DNA of 64,000 nt from Acidobacteriota bacterium (GTDB taxonomy: Bacteria > Acidobacteriota > Thermoanaerobaculia > Multivoradales > Multivoraceae). The position numbers and the translations under genes were made by a program. Positions 54,813-62,950 of this stretch are shown here, one piece after another (position 1 is the stretch's first letter; each line of letters starts with the position of its first letter). The stretch is from the NCBI GenBank assembly GCA_028875725.1, contig JAPPCR010000019.1, positions 72,483 to 136,482 on the forward strand, read 5' to 3'. Below the pieces are notes generated by a model that was not told where the DNA came from, did not search any database, and was given only the letters and a program-made list of their open reading frames with translations.

Positions 54813-55481
54813 TCAGGCCGCGCCGGTGGCTTCGGCGTCGGCCGCTGCCACCCGGTTGCGGCCGGCCTTCTTCGCCCGATACATGGCGTTGTCCGCCAGT
54901 TGCAGCAGGCGCGTCGCGACGCCTGCCGGGCCCGGCGTGTCGTCGCGGTCTCCCGCGGCCTCGGCCCGCATCGAGGCGGCGCCGATCGAGCAGGTCACGT
55001 GGACCAGCGGGCGGCGGCCCGGCGGCTCGCCGCCCGCGAAGATGGTGGCCGCCAGGGTGGCGCGGAGCCGCTCCGCTTCACGGAGACAGCGATCGAGATC
55101 GGCGCCCGGCAGGACGGCGACGAACTCGTCGCCGCCGTAGCGGGCGGCAAAGCCGGTTTCTCGTCTGGCGGCCCTCTCGATGAGACCGGCGACCTGGCTC
55201 AAGACGCGGCTGCCGGTCACATGGCCGTGGCGGTCGTTCACCCGCTTGAAGTGGTCCAGGTCGAGGAACAGCAGGCCGATGTAGCCTCCGTCCCGCTCCG
55301 CGCCCGCGATCGCATCGGTCAGGCCGCGGTGCAACGTGCGGTCGTCGAAGAGGCCGGTGAGACTGTCCCGGCGCGAGTCTCCGGCGCGCCGGGCACCGGC
55401 GACCTCGCGGAGGGCGGTGGCGGCTCGTGCCGCGAGTTCTTCCGTGGAGACCTTCCCGACGTTGTTGTCGCGCCTCGTCAC
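54813..55481 (-). CDS. Stand-alone GGDEF diguanylate cyclase
   Basis: 222 residues from GTG 55481. One GGDEF domain with metal-binding LLFLDLDHFKRVND and the intact active site RYGGDEFVAVL. The RxxD inhibitory site five residues before the GGDEF loop reads RETG, so product inhibition is probably absent. No sensor domain or membrane segment is present; the short N-terminus (about 38 residues) is helical. It should make c-di-GMP. It is convergent with the O-antigen-ligase-like gene (6-bp gap). Confidence 0.9.
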   Translation of the reverse strand: MTRRDNNVGKVSTEELAARAATALREVAGARRAGDSRRDSLTGLFDDRTLHRGLTDAIAGAERDGGYIGLLFLDLDHFKRVNDRHGHVTGSRVLSQVAGLIERAARRETGFAARYGGDEFVAVLPGADLDRCLREAERLRATLAATIFAGGEPPGRRPLVHVTCSIGAASMRAEAAGDRDDTPGPAGVATRLLQLADNAMYRAKKAGRNRVAAADAEATGAA

Positions 55482-55541
55482 GGCATGGATCTTATGGCGA
55501 TGCCGTTGTGGTTGGATGCGGACGTGCCTGGACGCGGCGCC

Positions 55542-56309
55542 TTACCAGCTCTCTACCCAAGGTCGGAGGACGACCTCGAAAGCCCAGGTGGAACGGTGCT
55601 GGCGGTGGAGGTCCAGGTAGAGGTCGGCGATTCGGTCCGGGTCCGCCATGTTGTCGTCCACCGTCGTGCCGGCGAGGCGGTGCCAGCGGCTGCCGTCCTC
55701 CTGTGTCCAGCCGATTGCCGCGTCGATCGGCACGTGAGCGACGTGGATGCCCTTCGGTCCGAGTTCTCTCGCCATACTCTGGGCCAGACCGGCCTTCGCG
55801 TGACACGCCATGGCGAAGGCACCGCTCCTGGCGAATCCCTTGAGCGCACCGCTGGCGTTGGTGAAGATGATCGTGCCGCGGTGACCGTCGGCCTCCGGCT
55901 CCGCGTCGCCGAGCATCCGGCGGCTGGCCTCCTGGCCGACCAGGAAGGCGCTGTAGGCGGAGTTGTCGAGTACCTGGCGGACGAGCGTGTGGTCCGCTTC
56001 GGTGATGTCCTTGCGGAAGATCTCCGCCATCCGGCCGTCGATGTTGTGAATGACCAGGCTTGGGCTCCCGAGATCGCTCTCGACCGCCTCGAAGAGGCCG
56101 GCGACAGCGTTCGGGTCGCTGGCGTCGCAGCCGTAGCGCCGTACACCATGGTCTCGCTCGAGATCGAGCAGGGCGGGCTTGTCCGGCGTCCGGGCGGCGA
56201 CCGCGACTCGCATTCCCTCACGCGACAGGAGACGGGCGCAGCTCGCGCTGATGCCCGGACCGCTGCCGACGATCAGGGCGACTTCGGCACGCGCTTCACT
56301 GTTGGGCAT
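55542..56309 (-). CDS. Short-chain dehydrogenase/reductase-like protein lacking the catalytic Tyr
   Basis: 255 residues. The Rossmann motif is variant (GSGPGISASCA), with NAD(P)-binding arginine (VAARTPDK), an NxxG motif VIHNIDG and the active-site Ser in TNASGALKG. The YxxxK position reads ACHAK, so the Tyr is absent while the Lys remains. From memory a subfamily ending AQSMARELGPKGIHVAH shares this loss. Its activity is therefore uncertain. Start ATG 56309 overlaps the upstream molybdopterin oxidoreductase by 14 bp, so both are co-transcribed. Confidence 0.85.
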   Translation of the reverse strand: MPNSEARAEVALIVGSGPGISASCARLLSREGMRVAVAARTPDKPALLDLERDHGVRRYGCDASDPNAVAGLFEAVESDLGSPSLVIHNIDGRMAEIFRKDITEADHTLVRQVLDNSAYSAFLVGQEASRRMLGDAEPEADGHRGTIIFTNASGALKGFARSGAFAMACHAKAGLAQSMARELGPKGIHVAHVPIDAAIGWTQEDGSRWHRLAGTTVDDNMADPDRIADLYLDLHRQHRSTWAFEVVLRPWVESW

Positions 56310-58620
56310 CGGAGATCCGTTCCAGGCGAGCCGGAACGCTCTTGTGCCAGGGCGTGCCGGCGATGGGATCGCGGTCGGCGGCGGCGGTCAGTTCGTTCGG
56401 CGCAACGCCGTCGAGCGTGCGCCGGCCGGTCTCGTCGGGATAGTCGAGGCCGAGACCGTTCGGAAGGGAGATGTGCCCGTCCTGCATCCGGTCGCTGATC
56501 GCGGCGAGGACCTCGGTGGCGCCCTGCGAAGTCACCAGGCGGACCCGGTCGCCGTCCCCGATCTCGAGAGCCGCAGCGTCGTGCGGCGACAGGGCCAGCG
56601 CCTCTTCCAGCGCCTTGCGCCGCCACCTGGGGTCGCGGTAGATCGTGTTCGCCGTGAAGGAACGGCGCTCGCCGGCGGAGAGCACGAGCGGGAACGTCCC
56701 GCTGGTGATGGCGGGGCCTTCCGCCGCGACCAGGGCGTGGATCGCGCCGAACAGCTCCGGGATGGCGAGCTGGAGGCGACCGGTCGCCGTCTGCACGCGG
56801 TCCCAGCTGACTTCGGGCGGGTCGACGGAGAACACCAGGCCCCGGGGGCTGTCGATGATCGCGTCGAACAGGGCTTCGCCGAGTGCGTCGCCGTCGCCTT
56901 CGATGCCGGCCCGGCGCACGGAGTCGGGGAAGCGGCGGGCGCAGATCCGCGCCGCGCTCCACAGGGCGGCGCCGGACTTCGCGTCCGCCGGCAAGGTCTC
57001 GCCCAGGGTCCGGTAGAGGAGTGCCGGCGCCGTTCCGGCGAGGCGCGGATTCTCCCTGATCGCGGCCATGAACGCGTCGGCGAACGTCGGCCTTCCGCCG
57101 TCTCGCAGGGCGCTGCGGAACTCCTCGACCAGCTCTCCGGAGTAGCCGCCGAGGGCCTCCGTCAGCCGGCAGTGGATCTCCGGCTCCGGCAGCGGCCCCG
57201 CCTTGTCCGTCGGCGGCGGCGCCAGAAGCGCCCGGCGCAGGAAGAAGGCGTTCTCCGGGAACTCGAAGTTGAAGAACACCGCCTCCGCCTTCTCGTATTG
57301 CGTGGTCGCGGGCAGCACGTAGTCGGCCAGCCGGGCGGTCTCGGTCATCGCCACGTCGATCGCGACGACGAACTCGAGCGAGTCGAGCGCCGCGCGCATC
57401 TTCCCGCTCTCCGCCAGCGAGTGGACCGGGTTGGCGCTTTCGATGAGCATCGCCCGGAAGCGTTTCGGGTGGTCGCCGAGGACTTCCTCGGCGATCCGGT
57501 TGCAGGGAACGAGCCCGGCAATGACGGGCGCGCCGGTCACCGGAGTCGTCCGTGGACCCGACGACCGCGCGGCCGTCAGAGGCACGAGCGAGGTGGATAC
57601 GTTCATCGCGCCCGATTTGCCGAAGTTCCCCGTGAGCATCCAGACCAGTCGCTGCAGGTAGCTGACCAGGGTCGAGTTTCGGTTCATCTGGACACCGAGA
57701 TCCTCGAACACGGAAACGCTCGAGGCCCTGGCGATGCGGCGGACGGTGGTGCGGACGAGTTCCTCGGAGACGCCGCAGACGGAGCACGCGGAGGGGATGT
57801 CGGTCTGCTCGAGGTGGGGACGGACCTCGTCGAAGCCTTCGGTGTGACGCGCGACGAACTCGTCGTTCACGAGCCCTTCCTCGAGCAGGACGCCGAGCAT
57901 CGCCATCAGCAGCCAGGCGTCGGTGCCGGGCTTCACCTGGAGGAAGATGTCGGCCAGGTCCGCCGTTTCGGAGCGCCGGACGTCGATGACGATCAGGCAG
58001 CGTTCCGGGTCCTTCGCGAGCTCGCGCAGCGTGACCCGGGCGCGGGGGACGCCGTGTGACTGCCACGGGTTCTTGCCGAGGAAGATGCCTACCTCGCAGT
58101 GGTGGAAGTCGCCGCGTGAGTGCGCGCCGACCATCTGGCCGGCGACCCACATCTCGCCCGTCTTCTCCTGCGCGAGCGCGTTGGACCGGTAGACCGAGCC
58201 CAGCGTGCGCAGGGTGGAACGGGCGTAGAAGCCGGGCAGGTGATTCCCCTGGCCTCCCCCGCCGTAGTAGAAGATCGACTCGCCGCCGAACCGGTCGCGA
58301 ATCCCGGCGAAGCGCTCGGCCACCTCGCGGATCGCGGTGTCCCAGTCGATCTCCTCGAAGCTGCCGTCCGGGCGCCGGCGCAGCGGCGACAGCACGCGGT
58401 CACGGCTGTTCTGGTAGTGGTTCAGACGTCCGGCCTTCTGGCAGACGTAGCCTTTCGAGACGGGGTTCGCGCGGTCGCCTCGCAGCCGCGTGAACTGTCG
58501 CCCGTCGTCGCCGCCCAACTGGACCTCGATGCCACAGTTGCTCTCGCACAGGATGCACGCGGTCGGCTCCCACGGAGGTGTCTGTTCCGGCTGAATCGGT
58601 TGGTGGCTTGCTGGCTCCAT
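56296..58620 (-). CDS. Molybdopterin-dependent oxidoreductase with 4Fe-4S cluster (formate dehydrogenase-like)
   Basis: 774 residues from ATG 58620, preceded by AGGAG at 5 bp; an upstream GTG (58653) is less likely. The N-terminal cluster ligands are C22, C25, C29 and C60 (CILCESNC and GYVC). Bis-MGD-binding domains follow: FYYGGGGQGNH, IFLGKNPWQSHG, VIDVRRSETADLADIFLQVKPGTDAWLL, and the C-terminal domain with HISLPNGLG. The place of the usual Mo-ligating Cys, Sec or Ser reads SNALAQEKTGEMWV, with none of these. There is no Tat signal, so it is cytoplasmic. The paired SDR gene suggests organic substrates. Confidence 0.88.
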   Translation of the reverse strand: MEPASHQPIQPEQTPPWEPTACILCESNCGIEVQLGGDDGRQFTRLRGDRANPVSKGYVCQKAGRLNHYQNSRDRVLSPLRRRPDGSFEEIDWDTAIREVAERFAGIRDRFGGESIFYYGGGGQGNHLPGFYARSTLRTLGSVYRSNALAQEKTGEMWVAGQMVGAHSRGDFHHCEVGIFLGKNPWQSHGVPRARVTLRELAKDPERCLIVIDVRRSETADLADIFLQVKPGTDAWLLMAMLGVLLEEGLVNDEFVARHTEGFDEVRPHLEQTDIPSACSVCGVSEELVRTTVRRIARASSVSVFEDLGVQMNRNSTLVSYLQRLVWMLTGNFGKSGAMNVSTSLVPLTAARSSGPRTTPVTGAPVIAGLVPCNRIAEEVLGDHPKRFRAMLIESANPVHSLAESGKMRAALDSLEFVVAIDVAMTETARLADYVLPATTQYEKAEAVFFNFEFPENAFFLRRALLAPPPTDKAGPLPEPEIHCRLTEALGGYSGELVEEFRSALRDGGRPTFADAFMAAIRENPRLAGTAPALLYRTLGETLPADAKSGAALWSAARICARRFPDSVRRAGIEGDGDALGEALFDAIIDSPRGLVFSVDPPEVSWDRVQTATGRLQLAIPELFGAIHALVAAEGPAITSGTFPLVLSAGERRSFTANTIYRDPRWRRKALEEALALSPHDAAALEIGDGDRVRLVTSQGATEVLAAISDRMQDGHISLPNGLGLDYPDETGRRTLDGVAPNELTAAADRDPIAGTPWHKSVPARLERISDAQQ

Positions 58621-58691
58621 GGGGGCTCCTGAACGGTGGGCGGGCTTGCGCACCGGAGCTTATGCGGAGCGGCCTGCTACCGTGCGGACCG

Positions 58692-59480
58692 GTGACCGCA
58701 TCGGGCAAGAGCGATCCGCCGCTTCGCCGATCCCTTGGCCAGCACCACCTCCGCCGCGCAGCGTCCGCGAGTCCCGCGGTCGACTTCCTGGAGGTGTCCG
58801 GGCGCACGGTCATCGAGATCGGCCCCGGCGGCGGCGTGCTGACGCGACTGCTCCTGGAGCGGGGTGCGAGCCGCGTCATCGCCTGCGAACTCGATCCTTC
58901 ATGGGCCTTCGCTCTGCGCCGGCGGTTCACCGACCGGCGGATCCGCCTCGCGGTAGGCGACGCCTGCGACTTGGCCTACGAGCGCACGCCCGCCGCGGCG
59001 CGGATTGCCGGCAATCTGCCCTACAACGTCGCCACGCGGATCGTTTCCCGGGTGCTCGAGCGTGCTCCGGTCGGCCTTCGGGCGGCCTTTCTGGTTCAGC
59101 GCGAGGTCGCGGACCGGTTGGCGGCGGCGCCCGGCGACGGGGCCTACGGCGCGATGACGGTGCTGACCCAGGCCCGTGCCGCCGCGCGCCGTCTGGCTGT
59201 CGTCATGCCCGGGAGCTTCGTGCCGCCGCCGGCCGTCACCAGCGCCTTCGTGGGTCTGGAGCGGATCGCGCCTCCGATCGACGAGGAGGAGTGGCCGGAC
59301 TTCAAGGCGCTCGTTCGAACCGCGTTCACCCGCCGCCGCAAGACCCTCCTGAACAATCTGGCCGCGGTGATGGAGCGGCCCGCGGCGGCCGCGGCGATCT
59401 CGGCGCTGGGGCTGCCGCCGATGGTTCGGGCGGAGGCCCTCGGTCTGGACGACTTCGTCGAGCTGTTCCGCGTCTCCTGA
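58692..59480 (+). CDS. rsmA: 16S rRNA (adenine1518-N6/adenine1519-N6)-dimethyltransferase
   Basis: 262 residues from GTG 58692; ATG 58662 is an alternative with a weak ribosome site. Dimethylates two adenines in helix 45. Motifs: RRSLGQHHL, IEIGPGGGVLTRLLL (SAM site), the catalytic NLPYNV, and FVPPPAVTSAFV in the C-terminal part, with RRKTLLNNL. It is divergent from the molybdopterin oxidoreductase gene; about 72 bp separate the starts. Confidence 0.95.
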   Translation: MTASGKSDPPLRRSLGQHHLRRAASASPAVDFLEVSGRTVIEIGPGGGVLTRLLLERGASRVIACELDPSWAFALRRRFTDRRIRLAVGDACDLAYERTPAAARIAGNLPYNVATRIVSRVLERAPVGLRAAFLVQREVADRLAAAPGDGAYGAMTVLTQARAAARRLAVVMPGSFVPPPAVTSAFVGLERIAPPIDEEEWPDFKALVRTAFTRRRKTLLNNLAAVMERPAAAAAISALGLPPMVRAEALGLDDFVELFRVS

Positions 59481-59502
59481 GTTGCTCACACGAATATAGC
59501 CA

Positions 59503-59521
59503 TATCCGGCTTTGTCGGATA
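59503..59521. promoter_or_regulatory. Inverted repeat between rsmA and ftsK
   Basis: TATCCG-GCTTTGT-CGGATA is a perfect 6-bp dyad inside an AT-rich 92-bp gap. It is followed by TACAAT (59520-59525), a good -10 hexamer for ftsK, but no matching -35 is seen at 16-18 bp. It could be an operator overlapping the ftsK promoter or a weak terminator of rsmA. Confidence 0.4.
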
Positions 59522-59572
59522 CAATCGCTAGCCCGTGCATGCTCCCGTCAACGCTTCATGGGGAGGGCGTCG

Positions 59573-61939
59573 ATGATTCGCTCCGATGATGGCCCCAGAC
59601 GGTTCGCGCTCGGCAGCGGTCTGCCGACGGGCAAGGCCGGCGAACTCCTCGGTCTGCTGTTGCTCATGCTCGGCGCGCTCCTGCTGCTCAGTCTGCTGAG
59701 CTACCAGCCCAGCGATCCGAGCTTCATGCGCAGCGCCGAGGACTCGGTGGAGACGGCCAATCTGATCGGACCGATGGGCGCCCACGTCGCCGCCGCCGGA
59801 TTCGGTCTCCTCGGGTTCGCCGCGCTCGCCGTGCCGCTGGCCCTCCTCGGTCTGGGTTACCGGCTGGTTCGCGCACGCGCCGACGTTCCCTCCCCCCTGC
59901 AGGGTGCGGGGATCGTCGTCGCTCTGGTGGCCGCGCCGACACTGGTCGCTCTGACCGTCGGCGAAGTCGCTTTCCGGGGTGAGTCGTTGACGGCCGGGGG
60001 TCTCCTGGGGTCGACGATCGCCGGGGCGGTCGAAGGCCAGTTGGGCGCGCTCGGAACGGGAGTGATTGCCGTTTCAGGCCTCGTGTTCGGGCTCGCGTTG
60101 ATGCTGCGGAGCAGCCTGGACGAATCGTTCGCCGCTGGTCTTCGCCGGCTCAGGGCGTTCCTTGTCCTGCTCAAGCCCCGGGTGCGGAAGAAGGTCAGGG
60201 CCAAGGCGCCGGAAGAGGCATCGGGCCGCGGCAAGGCGAAGGCCGCGCCGCAGCCGACGGATGACCCTCCGCTCGTGGATCTGCCGCTTCGCCGGACGGC
60301 GGTGAGGAAGGCAAGGGCGGCGACCCCCGAACCGGAGGAGGCAAGGGCCGCACGGCCGGCAGCGGCCGGGGCGACGCCCGCGCCGGCCGTACCCGCGAAG
60401 ACGGCGGTAGCGGGCATGGAGAAGGTCGAGCCGCCGGTCGAGAACACGGAACTGCCGCCGCTCGATCTGCTCTACACCGAAGAGGTCAACAGCGAGGTCG
60501 ACGGAGACGGGTTGAGGGAACTCGGTGAACTCATCTGCGCCCGCTGCGCCGAGTTCGGAGTCGAGGGCACGATCGAGGGCATCAGCCCCGGTCCGGTCAT
60601 CACCGTCTTCGAGTTCCAGCCGGCGCCCGGTGTGAAGGTCGCCCAGATCGTCAACCTCCAGGACGATCTGGCGCTTTCGCTGAAGGCCGAGGCGATCCGG
60701 ATCGAGCGCATGCCCGGCCGATCGACGCTGGGCATCGAGGTCCCGAACAGGCACAGGACGGTCATCCCCCTGGGCAGCCTTCTGGCCGACTCCGGGTTCC
60801 GGGACGGCGAGTCTCCGCTCACCATGGCGCTCGGGCGCACCCTTCGTGGCGAGCCGTACTTCGCCGACCTGGCCAAAATGCCGCATCTGCTGGTAGCGGG
60901 GGCCACCGGCGCCGGCAAGAGCGTGGGCCTCCAGGGAATGCTGACCTCCATCCTGTACCGCGCCCGGAGCGACGAAGTCCAGTTCATCCTGATCGACCCG
61001 AAGCGGATCGAACTCGGGGTGTACGCGAACATCCCGCACCTGAAGACCGCCGTTGTGGTGGAGCCCAAGCAGGCCTCGAACGCGCTGCGCTGGGCGGTGG
61101 CCGAGATGGAGCGCCGCTACCGTCTGCTGGCGGAGGTTCACGTCCGGTCGATCGACTTCTACAACCGGGCAATCGCCGATCCGGAGGTGGCCAGGCGCCT
61201 TCGTCTGCGGGACGAGGAGGCGGACGAGCCGGCCGAGCCTCGCAACCTCGAACCGCTCCCGTACTACGTGATCGTGATCGACGAACTGGCCGACCTGATG
61301 ATGGTCGCCTCGTCCGAGGTCGAAACCTCGATCGCTCGCCTCGCGCAGATGGCGCGGGCCGTCGGTATCCACCTGATCGTGGCGACCCAGCGCCCCTCGG
61401 TCGACGTCCTGACGGGCACGATCAAGGCGAACTTCCCGTGCCGGATCTCGTACGCCGCGGCGACCCGGCACGATTCGCGCACCATCCTCGACCAGGTTGG
61501 CGCCGAGAAGCTGCTCGGCAAGGGCGACATGCTGTTCATGCCGCCCGGGAGCGGTCGCATGCTCCGCCTCCATGGCGCTTTCGTGACGGAGCAGGAGACG
61601 GCGGCTCTGGTCCGCTGGCTCAAGCGGCAGGGCCAGCCCAACCTCGATCCGGCCGTGCTGGAGCCGCCGCCCGAGGACCGTTCGGCAAGCGCCGGTGAGA
61701 ACGGCGGCGACGATGTTCTCTACGACGAGGCGGCCCGGCTGGTCGTCGCGGAACGGATGGGATCGGCAAGCTTCCTCCAGCGTCGGATGAGAGTGGGCTT
61801 CTCCCGTGCGTCGCGTCTCGTGGACCTGATGGAGCAGGATGGCATTCTGGGCCCCGCCCAAGGCAGCAAACCCCGGGAAGTCCTCGTGCCGCCCGACTAC
61901 TTCGAAGAAGTCGACCAGTCGCAGATCGCCTTCCAGTAA
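59573..61939 (+). CDS. ftsK: DNA translocase FtsK
   Basis: 788 residues from ATG 59573, with GGGAGG 6 bp upstream; the ATG at 59558 in frame is weaker. Four membrane helices in the first about 180 residues, an Ala/Pro/Lys-rich linker (about 190-290), then the alpha/beta motor with Walker A GATGAGKSVGL and Walker B VIVIDELADLMMV. The C-terminal winged-helix gamma domain VGFSRASRLVDLMEQDGI recognises KOPS-type sequences in relatives. It coordinates chromosome dimer resolution and septation. Confidence 0.97.
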   Translation: MIRSDDGPRRFALGSGLPTGKAGELLGLLLLMLGALLLLSLLSYQPSDPSFMRSAEDSVETANLIGPMGAHVAAAGFGLLGFAALAVPLALLGLGYRLVRARADVPSPLQGAGIVVALVAAPTLVALTVGEVAFRGESLTAGGLLGSTIAGAVEGQLGALGTGVIAVSGLVFGLALMLRSSLDESFAAGLRRLRAFLVLLKPRVRKKVRAKAPEEASGRGKAKAAPQPTDDPPLVDLPLRRTAVRKARAATPEPEEARAARPAAAGATPAPAVPAKTAVAGMEKVEPPVENTELPPLDLLYTEEVNSEVDGDGLRELGELICARCAEFGVEGTIEGISPGPVITVFEFQPAPGVKVAQIVNLQDDLALSLKAEAIRIERMPGRSTLGIEVPNRHRTVIPLGSLLADSGFRDGESPLTMALGRTLRGEPYFADLAKMPHLLVAGATGAGKSVGLQGMLTSILYRARSDEVQFILIDPKRIELGVYANIPHLKTAVVVEPKQASNALRWAVAEMERRYRLLAEVHVRSIDFYNRAIADPEVARRLRLRDEEADEPAEPRNLEPLPYYVIVIDELADLMMVASSEVETSIARLAQMARAVGIHLIVATQRPSVDVLTGTIKANFPCRISYAAATRHDSRTILDQVGAEKLLGKGDMLFMPPGSGRMLRLHGAFVTEQETAALVRWLKRQGQPNLDPAVLEPPPEDRSASAGENGGDDVLYDEAARLVVAERMGSASFLQRRMRVGFSRASRLVDLMEQDGILGPAQGSKPREVLVPPDYFEEVDQSQIAFQ

Positions 61940-61951
61940 GTTGGGCGGACG

Positions 61952-62950
61952 ATGTCCGCCCAGCCGAGCTTCGAGAGGATCGCTTTCTTCGGCACGCCGG
62001 AGTTCGCGGTGCCGTCGCTCGCCGCTCTGGACTCGGCCGGCCGGCGTCCGATCGTCGTCGTCAGCCAGCCTGCGCGGCGCGCGGGCCGGGGAAACCGGCT
62101 GGTCGAACCGCCCGTTGCCCGTTGGGCGCAGGCGCACGGCGTCGACCTGCTGCAGCCGACGGCGGTGCGGAGTGACGAGTTTCTCGGTCGGCTCGGCGCC
62201 ATGGAACTCGACCTTGCGGTGGTCGCCGCCTACGGAAAGATCTTCCCCCGCGGCCTGCTCGAGCTGCCGTCCTGGGGCTGCCTGAACGTCCACGCATCCC
62301 TGCTGCCGTCCTGGCGCGGCGCCTCGCCGATCCAGGCCGCGATCGCCGCCGGCGAAACAGTCACGGGAGTGACCACGATGTTCATGGAGGAAGGCCTCGA
62401 CACGGGGCCGATTCTGCTGCGCGAAGAGGTGACGATCGGTCCGCTCGAGACAGCCGGCGAGTTGGCGCCACGGCTCGCAGCGACCGGCGGCCGGCTTCTC
62501 GTCCATACCCTGGACGGCCTGGAAGCCGGCGATGTCGAACCCCGGCCGCAGTGCGAGGCGGCGGCGAGCTACGCGCCGATGCTCCGGCCGGAGGACGGCG
62601 TCGTGGATTGGGACCGGGAAGCCGGCGAGATCGTCTGCCGGGTGCGTGCCTATGAGCCGTGGCCGGGATCCCGCACGTCGCTGCGGGGCGAGGCGATACG
62701 GATCGCTGCGGCGCGGCCCGTCGCCTCGTTTGCGGGTCCGGACCGGGGCAACGGTCGGGATCGGCCGGGCGCGTTCCTGGGTTGTCGAGAGGTAGAGGGC
62801 ATCGGCCGGGCGGCGGTCGTGCGTTGCGGCGGTTCGTCGGCCCTGGCGCTTGATCGCGTGCAGCGGCCAGGCCGCCGTCCGGTCAGTGGCGTCGACCTGG
62901 CGAACGGCCTGCGTTTGACGGTCGGCGAACGCTTCGGGGCGCGGGCGTGA
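61952..62950 (+). CDS. fmt: Methionyl-tRNA formyltransferase
   Basis: 332 residues. Formylates initiator Met-tRNA. Motifs: FFGTPEFAVPSLAAL, SLLPSWRGASPIQAAI (catalytic region with preceding NVHA), TTMFMEEGLDTGPIL, and the C-terminal anticodon/acceptor-binding domain. It begins 12 bp after ftsK and overlaps rsmB (GTGA). A def gene was not seen in this window. Confidence 0.97.
   Translation: MSAQPSFERIAFFGTPEFAVPSLAALDSAGRRPIVVVSQPARRAGRGNRLVEPPVARWAQAHGVDLLQPTAVRSDEFLGRLGAMELDLAVVAAYGKIFPRGLLELPSWGCLNVHASLLPSWRGASPIQAAIAAGETVTGVTTMFMEEGLDTGPILLREEVTIGPLETAGELAPRLAATGGRLLVHTLDGLEAGDVEPRPQCEAAASYAPMLRPEDGVVDWDREAGEIVCRVRAYEPWPGSRTSLRGEAIRIAAARPVASFAGPDRGNGRDRPGAFLGCREVEGIGRAAVVRCGGSSALALDRVQRPGRRPVSGVDLANGLRLTVGERFGARA

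Noticed and set aside
56296..58620. Possible selenoprotein because SelB is encoded nearby
   Set aside because: The molybdopterin oxidoreductase reads through with no in-frame TGA, and no Sec or Cys is at the Mo ligand position. No other in-frame TGA interruption of a recognisable family was noticed.
58662..58691. Longer rsmA N-terminus from ATG 58662 or 58578
   Set aside because: The extra residues are not RsmA-like and the 58578 start would lie within the molybdopterin gene; GTG 58692 gives the usual distance to the GQHHL motif. ATG 58662 stays possible.
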